A stretch of 64,000 bases of DNA from Malania oleifera (lineage: Eukaryota > Streptophyta > Magnoliopsida > Santalales > Ximeniaceae), in NCBI RefSeq assembly GCF_029873635.1, contig NC_080424.1, positions 737,501 to 801,500 of the forward strand. The letters run 5' to 3'. The notes under the pieces were generated by a model. The model saw only the letters and a list, made by a program, of their open reading frames with translations, was not told where the DNA came from and searched no databases. Shown piece by piece: positions 57,431 to 64,000 of this stretch; the first letter of the stretch is position 1; each line of letters starts with the position of its first letter. The position numbers and the translations under genes were made by a program.

Positions 57431-59254
57431 TGTAAGAACCCGAACCGTGATATATGTATTTAACTAATTAAGAGAAGGGTAAAATGGTAATTGAGCAGGC
57501 TTCGTCGACGAAGCCAGAGTTCGTTGACGAAGGCCCCAGGTTTCTTGGCGACAAATTTCAAGTGCTCATCGACGAGGAGAAGCCGAGAGGTGTTAAGAAA
57601 CCGGGAATCTAAGGCTCGTCGATGAGGTTACCGCTTCATCGACGAGCAATCTATATGGGCTCGTTGACAAGGACACCATTCGTCAATGAGGATGGCCGAG
57701 TCAAAGGGCTATAAATAGATATTTTCATTACTTCTCAGCTAAGAAAACTCAATTTCTCTCTCTATCTCTCTAGAAACTCATCGTACGCACTCTCTCTCTA
57801 GATTTCTTCGACGTACGTCGCTGGAATCAATAATCTGACATTATCAAGAAGATCAGGGGAGGATTCTCTACAAGTTCTACGGATCGGATTTTTGTTTTGG
57901 GCATTCTTGGGTTTTGGTCTAAAATCAAGGTAAGGCTCGATTTTCAGTTCTGATTTGGTAGTCTTGTAGGTAACGGGGTTGTGAGTAACTTATGTACTGT
58001 GGTTTGTAGGATTTGGAACTCGGTTCACTGTTTAGGGGCCTTAGAGTTCGAGATTGACAATTTGGGGAAAGGTAAGGGGAATTACATTTATATCGGTTAT
58101 TTTTTTATATCAGACTCAGTGGAACTGTGGTCCACGATCCTGTGTGTGTTTTGGTTACTCATTTGGGAAATCTAACAGGTAAAAATTATGGTTTTTTCAT
58201 GTTACAGTTTTGGGAAAAGGGGGCGACGGATTGTATCCCTGGTTTTGTTGGAAAACTATAGATATATTGTGATATGTATTGTGTTATAGGGATAGTCGTG
58301 CCTTAACTTGTTTAAACTGTATGTGTTTGAAAAACCATGATTTTAGATTACCAAATGGGTGTGGTTTTGTTTGGTTATATGAGCATGCATGAGTTGTGTT
58401 TTGGTGAAATAGGAACTAGGTTCTGAATTGTTCCAGGTTTTGAAATCCGGCTTTTGCCAAAGAGTGCGCAATACCACTAGATCGGCCGGCTTTCGAACCG
58501 AAGGGTGTGCGAACACCAGATCTACACCGGTTCAACGCTGATGCTATGCCAGGTTACCGAGGGCACTGACTTTTGCCAAAGGGTGTGAAATATTACCAGA
58601 CTGCCGGCGTTTGCCGAAGGGTGTGAGATATCACCAGATTGCCAGTTTTTATCGAAGGGTGTGAAATACTACCAGACAGTCCGGCTTCGAGCCGAAGTGT
58701 GTGACGATACCAAATTGTATTGCTTGTTTTGTGAAAACATTGGAACTGATTTAAACTGTTTTGACTATAAAAACTATGCATGTTAGTATGTCATGATAAC
58801 ACTCATATGCCACACACCGATATAACCTGATTCTGCCTTACTGAGAGGTGTCTCACCCCTGCTGTACGTACATATTTTTTAAGTCCTTCGGGTAATCGAA
58901 ACTAGCATCCTTGTGTGGGAGCGTAGTGGTCAGTGTACTGCCGACAGTACTTGGGTAAGTACTAAGACTGTTTCGGGTGGTATTTTGTGGTTTTGGCTGG
59001 CACCGGGATTGTGTTTTGTATTATGGACTTCGATTTCCTTGTGTATAGACTCTGGTACGGTATAGGATTTGTATAGAAAGATCATTTTTTGCTTAGTATA
59101 TTCTGTTCTGTATGAATGTGTATAGGTTGCTTGCAAACCCCACGGGGTCGGACCCTCATTCATTGTCCCGTGTATGGATGTTTTTGTATGATACAGGGAC
59201 GGGTTAGGTTACTGATTCACCCCTGGGTCCCATTACCGGGTTCGGGGCGTGACA
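57431..59254 (+). mobile_element. Gypsy solo LTR J
   Basis: Starts TGTAAGAACCCGAACC at 57431 and ends TTCGGGGCGTGACA at 59254, flanked by ggaaa (57426-57430) and ggcaa (59255-59259), a TSD with one mismatch. It is 1824 bp. Inside: palindrome array 57500-57695, TATA box 57710-57717, donor AAG|GTAAGG at 57930, acceptor GTTTGTAG|G at 58008-58009, 62-nt mini-exon 58010-58071, second donor AAG|GTAAGG at 58072, conserved motif 58838-58858. Confidence 0.87.
58448..58716 (+). repeat. Minisatellite with a roughly 45-bp unit in LTR J
   Basis: About six units of the form CCGGCTTTTGCCGAAGGGTG, then TGAAATATTACCAGA, with one degenerate stretch in the middle. Confidence 0.85.
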
Positions 59255-59328
59255 GGCAAGCCCTACGCTCGTGAGGCCCGGACCAAGGAGATCCGACCCG
59301 GCTGCATGACCGGCTCACATCAAGTTCA

Positions 59329-59384
<56 letters not shown>

Positions 59385-60849
59385 ATTTTTCTTTTCTTTC
59401 TTTTTGTTTCCCGGTGATTTTGACCTACTTGGGGCCCTTTTCTCTCAAAACTCAAAAAATGGAAGTTGTAGATAATCTTCTCATATTTCTCTAGAATTTC
59501 AAATCATCTCGATCAGAGCTTAGACAAAAAAGTTATACACGAATTATGAACTAATGCTGGTTTTAGCTCTCGAAAATTTTTCTACAATAAAAAATGCCAA
59601 AAATTCATAAATTGCTAAATAAAACCCGAAATTACAATTAGGATACCGTGTTAACATATTGAGAGTAATTAGGTATTTAATTAAAAATATAAGCTCCAAT
59701 GCATGAATTAAAACACCTAATTGCACAGTTTAAGCGCGTAATCACACCCCCCAACTAACGTTTTACTAGTCTCTAGCAAATAACGTGAATGAATTTCAGG
59801 GCGGTATCCACAATTACTAACTCCAGCAAACATGAAATTAATGCCCATACAACACAATCATACCCAAGTTCGTTCATATTCAATGCACACAACTCTGAAG
59901 CACGTCACTCATGCAAGTTTCATCGTTTATATAGAAATTAAGAACAATATACTGACATGAAGTTAACTAGTGGTACAATTCAAAATTAATGCAGTCATAT
60001 AAATTCGAGTATAAACAGATGAAATCTCGAGGTGCGTGTCATGTCTGTGACTCATTACACCTACGATACTAATGGATACCTACAGAACGGTCATTTTGAC
60101 TCAGCCTAACTAGTATACCCTAAAAAACACTCAAAAAGAATGGGTTTACTCGTCATATGTGAGGAAGAGTGTCACGATCAAACATCCAACATATTGCAAT
60201 GAACAAACACAAAGTGTATGGAGTGGACTAGTCTGAGAAGGATCTAGCCTATCTATAAGGTGTCAGGTCCTTCACCCTAGCATCTTCTCACCTACTCGAC
60301 ATGTCCAACCAAGACCACCCTAGATCAATTTATTCACAAACTTGACGTGAATACATATGAGGCATTAAACGGTTGCATTTCTATTTCTTATTCTTTCTTT
60401 TGCTAATTCCTTAGTTTATTCCTTTTCACTGTCAATTAAGACAATTATTACACTTCTTTTGTTGTCTTCATACCACCCATGTGAGTTAAGCTCGAACAGT
60501 AGTCCATGAAATAAGTCTATCTCTAAGGGTGGCTCAGCCTTCACATCTTGAGTAGGCTATAAGACCTAAGTTTCTATCTCCCTACTAGATGCCACCTCTA
60601 GCTTAGCAAGTCAAAAAAAAGACTAGTGTACAAAGAATCGTCTAGAAGAAAGGAGAAATGAGTTTCATGAACTCTGATTTGATGTTAACCCTCAAAAGGA
60701 CGATAAATAGCTCAAGGATACCTCACAAGGTGTCATAGTCATCACGCGTGTTCTCTTAGTGCTCACAAGGAACCCTAAGTGCAATGAATCACGTGAATGA
60801 TCTTTCACAAAATAACTATGAGTCTATGTTACGTGGCTCTAATACCAAT
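59255..60849 (-). other. Non-coding DNA, at least partly leader of a minus-strand copia element
   Basis: No gene is recognised. The right end (60834-60847) is a minus-strand primer binding site next to an LTR, so the adjoining sequence should be the 5' part of an internal region. A (TA)n run lies at 59334-59371. I cannot place the boundary between this and the sequence next to LTR J. Confidence 0.5.
60834..60847 (-). promoter_or_regulatory. Primer binding site, minus strand, left of a copia LTR
   Basis: The minus strand reads TGGTATTAGAGCCA, two bases from the LTR border at 60850. It matches the initiator tRNA-Met type apart from one base. Confidence 0.8.
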
Positions 60850-62869
60850 TGTTAGTTTTACCGTGATCCCAAGAGAGGGGTGAATTGGTATTTTAAAATT
60901 GATGCCCTAGGTCAATACCCTAACAGCAGTATTTTTACAACCCTAAGGTCAATCTAGTACAAGTAAAATAAATCAATTGTAATATATTGCGAAAATTAAA
61001 TAGCACAATTTGATCAACCAAGCATACACCAAAAAACAACAAAAAATAAGTGACACCCAGAAGTGTTATCGAGATTTGACAAATTGCCTACGTCCCCGCC
61101 TTGACTAACAAGCACAAGGATTACAACTATAATGCTCACTTAAGCAGGTGGAGCGGCACCTAAACAACCAGGTCAATTAGCACAGGGATGACCTCAACCT
61201 TTATACACAATCCTTTTAGGTAAAGCAGATATGTACCCAATATAAACAGTCACATACACCACCAAATGATATAATGAAGTAAGCTCAATGTGGTCTAAAT
61301 GTCTACTCTCAAATATTTTTGCAAGTGTTGCAATCAGTGCGTGAGAGTGTAAATGATATGATCTTTGTGTCAAAATAATGATTTCAATCACAATGCTCAA
61401 ACAAAGATACTAGCCTCACTTCATATATCTCAACAAATGATTTTTCTCATAGTATAAGCCTCAAGAGATATTCAGATTTTGTTTGTAAAAATGGCTTGAT
61501 CTTTGTGTTCAAAAGATAATGCTAATCAAAGAATATTGCAACAATATCTTTGGAACATAAGGAAATATCTCTCCAAGGATTTTTCTCAAAATGAAACACA
61601 CGAGATATTTTAAAATGATTTGAAAATATTTTTAGCAACCAAAATCGAATGAGAACTCCTTAAGATATTTCAATAATAATGCAACACTCAGAAGCTTAAA
61701 TGAAGTTTTCTTAGGGAAGACTTATTGATAAAGTCTCCTAAGAAAAACTTAAGGTCTTGCTCTCAAATAAAATAATCTCAATCAATCGCAAATTGGAGAG
61801 AGCAATCCTTCAAAGTAAGAACACTCAATTCACACTTACAAAGGGATTTTTGGCAATATGGCAAGGTAAGTATGAGTGTAGGATACTTGGAAGTGAGCAT
61901 GAGAGATTTTGGATTTCATAGAATTTTCAATAATCAAGTTTTCTAATCAGTTACTAATCTTTTCAAATGAGGGGGTAGATATAGACTACCCCATAATTAT
62001 AACCGTCCAGGACACATAGGGTATTATTAGTATTATTTTAAACCATTTTAATCCAATTAACCCCGTTTAAAAAATTTAACCGCAGTAAAAATAATATGGC
62101 TACCCAAGAACATTGGTCGACTTGACTTGAGGTTCGGTTGACCCAGTGATGAAGTTCGGTCGACCGGGTAAAATTTGAACTAAAAGTTCTGTCGACCATA
62201 CTAGGGTTCCCAAAGGCGATTTTTCATTTTTGCGTGGTTCGGTCAACCATGTGGATTTGAACTAAGTGGTTCGGTCGACCGGGCAGTTGGCCAAACCCAC
62301 GTGGGGACTCAGTCGACCAGGTGGTTGGCTTAGTCATTAGGTGCGGTCGACCGTTTGGTCAAATGTTTGACCTGGAGAGAGTTCGATCAACCAGGTGACT
62401 TGAATTGGGCAGGGTTCGGTCGACCGTGCTATGGTCAAACTGTTGACCTGGTGACCGGTTCCATCGACTGAAAAATTTTCATTGTGGAGGTACAGTTAAT
62501 CGAAATGCATTTTTGATGCATTTGGGTTCTATTTCCTTATGCAATCACCCTAACCATATAAACACATTATGTTTATGCATGTATGAGTGTCCTAGGGTCA
62601 TTCTAGGTCTTTTTCGTTTGAACTTACCTATTATATCATGCATTTGATGCATTTTATTATTACAACCCAGATCCTATTTACTATTACAGACCCATATTAA
62701 ATAATGAATCGAAATACAATACAAATAAAGTGTTCAGGGTCTTCAACCTCTACTTCTTGTGCCATCATTTTAATTTGCCAATTGTATACCTACACATATC
62801 CTCAGATAGCCATCAAATACAACAAGTATTTGTCATTATCAAAACCGAGTGTGACCTATAAGGTCAATA
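60850..62869 (-). mobile_element. Copia LTR, minus strand, flanked by primer site and polypurine tract
   Basis: On the minus strand it starts TATTGACCTTATAGG at 62869 (TG mutated to TA). It ends ACTAACA at 60850, giving 2020 bp. The start and the GGGATCACGG block near the end resemble the nested LTR at 14379-16304. The two 5-bp flanks do not match, so it is not a simple solo LTR. Confidence 0.8.
62114..62488 (-). repeat. Array of GGTTCGGTCGACCG palindromic motifs in the copia LTR
   Basis: About ten copies of the CGGTCGACCG palindrome and variants lie in 375 bp with irregular spacing, 380-755 bp from the minus-strand LTR start. Confidence 0.75.
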
Positions 62870-63433
62870 TTTTCCCTCTTTTTGATGATGACAAATACAT
62901 CATGCAAAAAATGGGTATAGCCATAGAAGGCTCCCTCTAATAATGTGCATTATGTAAAAGTTTGTCAATGCAAATTATTTTTCTTAAGTGCAACCCAATT
63001 TTTGCCCTCTTATCTATCTTCCCCTTTTGGCAACAACAAAAAGGGCTATGAAAGTAATAGACTTAGGCAATGGGTACAAATCATTAGTATACACGATAAG
63101 TTTGGGATTTTTTTTTCTTTTTTTAAAATTTAGCAGCATGCCGTTTAAAAGTATGACATTTCCCAAAAAATATCCTGTATAAAAATGACCTGTTTTGAGT
63201 TTTTAAGATCTAATAGTTTATCCACAACTACTTAACTCAAACAGTTCCAGTATGATCAATACATAAGACATAAATGCAATCATCATCATGCAATAGATAT
63301 GAGAATTGTGCATTGCAAAACATAATAAATTTCATAAAGTCCAAGCCAATGAAAGATATCAGTAGTTATATTAGTTGTTAGACTTTGAAATTATATGAAA
63401 GCTCCCCCTAAATTTATGCAGACTATGAAATAT
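62870..63433 (-). other. 3' non-coding part of a minus-strand copia element with polypurine tract
   Basis: On the minus strand AAAAAGAGGGAAAA (62883-62870) directly precedes the LTR start and is the likely polypurine tract. The remaining 550 bp up to the RNase H stop codon show no coding region. Confidence 0.7.
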
Positions 63434-64000
63434 CTAGGAAGCATCTCTACTATGCATGAGACCTAATTTACGTCTAATTTGTATGAACTTATCTTCTAGG
63501 AGTGGTTTAGTGAAAATGTCTACCCACTGCTCACTAGTGCATACAAACTCAAGAGTCGCATCCCCTTTCTGCACATGATCATGAAGGAAGTGATGTCTAA
63601 TTTCAATGTGTTTTACTCGTGAATGTGAGATAAGATTTTTAGAGATGTTGATTGCACTAGTATTATCACATTTAATCGGTATTGTATTGTAGTGCAACCC
63701 AAAATCCATAAGTTGCTGTTTCATATAAAGAGTTTGAGCACAACAACTTCTAGCCACAATATATTCTACTTCGGCTGTGGATAAGGCAACTGAGTTTTGT
63801 TTCTTGGAGAACCAAGAAACGAGAGATTGTCCTAAATAGTGACAAGTTCCGCTAGTACTTTTTCTATCAACCTTACTACCGATAAAGTCAGCATCAGTAT
63901 AACTCACAATCTCAGCTTAAGGTACCATAAGCCTAACTCTATAGTCCCAACTAGATACTAAGGATTCGTTTAACTGCTAATAGATGAGATTCCTTAGGAG
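63434..64000 (-). pseudogene. Copia reverse transcriptase end and RNase H, runs off the window
   Basis: The 157-codon open frame (63907-63434) is a typical Ty1/copia RNase H. It shows YTDADFIGSKVDRKSTSGTCHYLG, WFSKKQNSVALSTAEVEYI with the catalytic Glu, CDNTSAINISKNLISHSRVKHIEIRHHFL and FTKPLLEDKFIQIRRKLGL. Upstream (63920-64000) the end of RT (PKESHLLAVKRIL) is readable but contains stops and a frameshift before the RNase H. The element is therefore probably dead although this domain is open. Confidence 0.88.

Noticed and set aside
63434-63907. Considered as an intact host RNase H-like gene because the 157 codons are open.
   Set aside because: The motifs are those of Ty1/copia polyprotein ends, and the upstream RT is frameshifted and stopped. 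It is a retroelement fragment.

Overview
This window is nuclear DNA of a flowering plant, most likely a eudicot. It is AT-rich, has GT-AG introns and initiator-tRNA-Met primer sites, and is almost entirely built of Ty3/gypsy and Ty1/copia LTR retrotransposons nested in one another. Only one host gene is visible: a five-exon NRT1/PTR (NPF4-type) transporter on the minus strand at 36822-39862. I saw no rRNA, tRNA or CRISPR. I do not name the species.

Layout. (1) 1-32306 is one old chromodomain-type (Tekay/Del-like) gypsy element, called A, on the plus strand. Its 5' LTR ends at 7250 and its 3' LTR is 28313-32306. It has been split by many later insertions, most with readable 5-bp target-site duplications (TSDs): solo LTRs M (1-1158, partial), B (1649-6114), C (3014-5286, inside B), D (9488-11707, in the reverse transcriptase), a copia-like solo LTR (12667-16620) carrying another one (14379-16304), K (28721-30619, in the 3' LTR), and a second gypsy element E. 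E has the structure LTR - internal - LTR - internally deleted second internal region (17455-27792). (2) 32307-36821 holds solo LTR L (32520-34342) and gene-flanking DNA. (3) 36822-40100 is the NPF gene with its promoter. (4) 40260-41690 is a degraded copia-like LTR with its primer site and leader repeats. (5) 41744-54636 is gypsy element F on the minus strand, interrupted by solo LTRs G (46686-49197) and H (50712-53286). (6) 54637-57430 is half of a gypsy element I (minus), cut by F, followed by solo LTR J (57431-59254). (7) 59255-64000 is copia-type material on the minus strand: an LTR with a primer site on one side and a polypurine tract plus RNase H on the other.

All gag-pol reading frames except the terminal copia RNase H fragment are broken. 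Many breaks look like C-to-T changes (CAG to TAG, TGG to TAG, CGA to TGA).

The most interesting pattern is an architecture shared by the gypsy LTRs of this clade although much of their sequence differs by family. Each has a U3 array of degenerate TCGTCGACGA palindromes, then a TATA box. Next comes a leader that looks spliced: donor, short intron, acceptor, a mini-exon of 61-69 nt (64 nt in five of eleven LTRs), and a second GTAAG donor. A candidate matching acceptor lies at the gag ATG. A conserved motif (TTACTGAG, three bases, TGTCTCACC) falls inside the second putative intron, so only unspliced RNA would carry it. That is what a packaging or dimerisation signal would need, but this function is inference.
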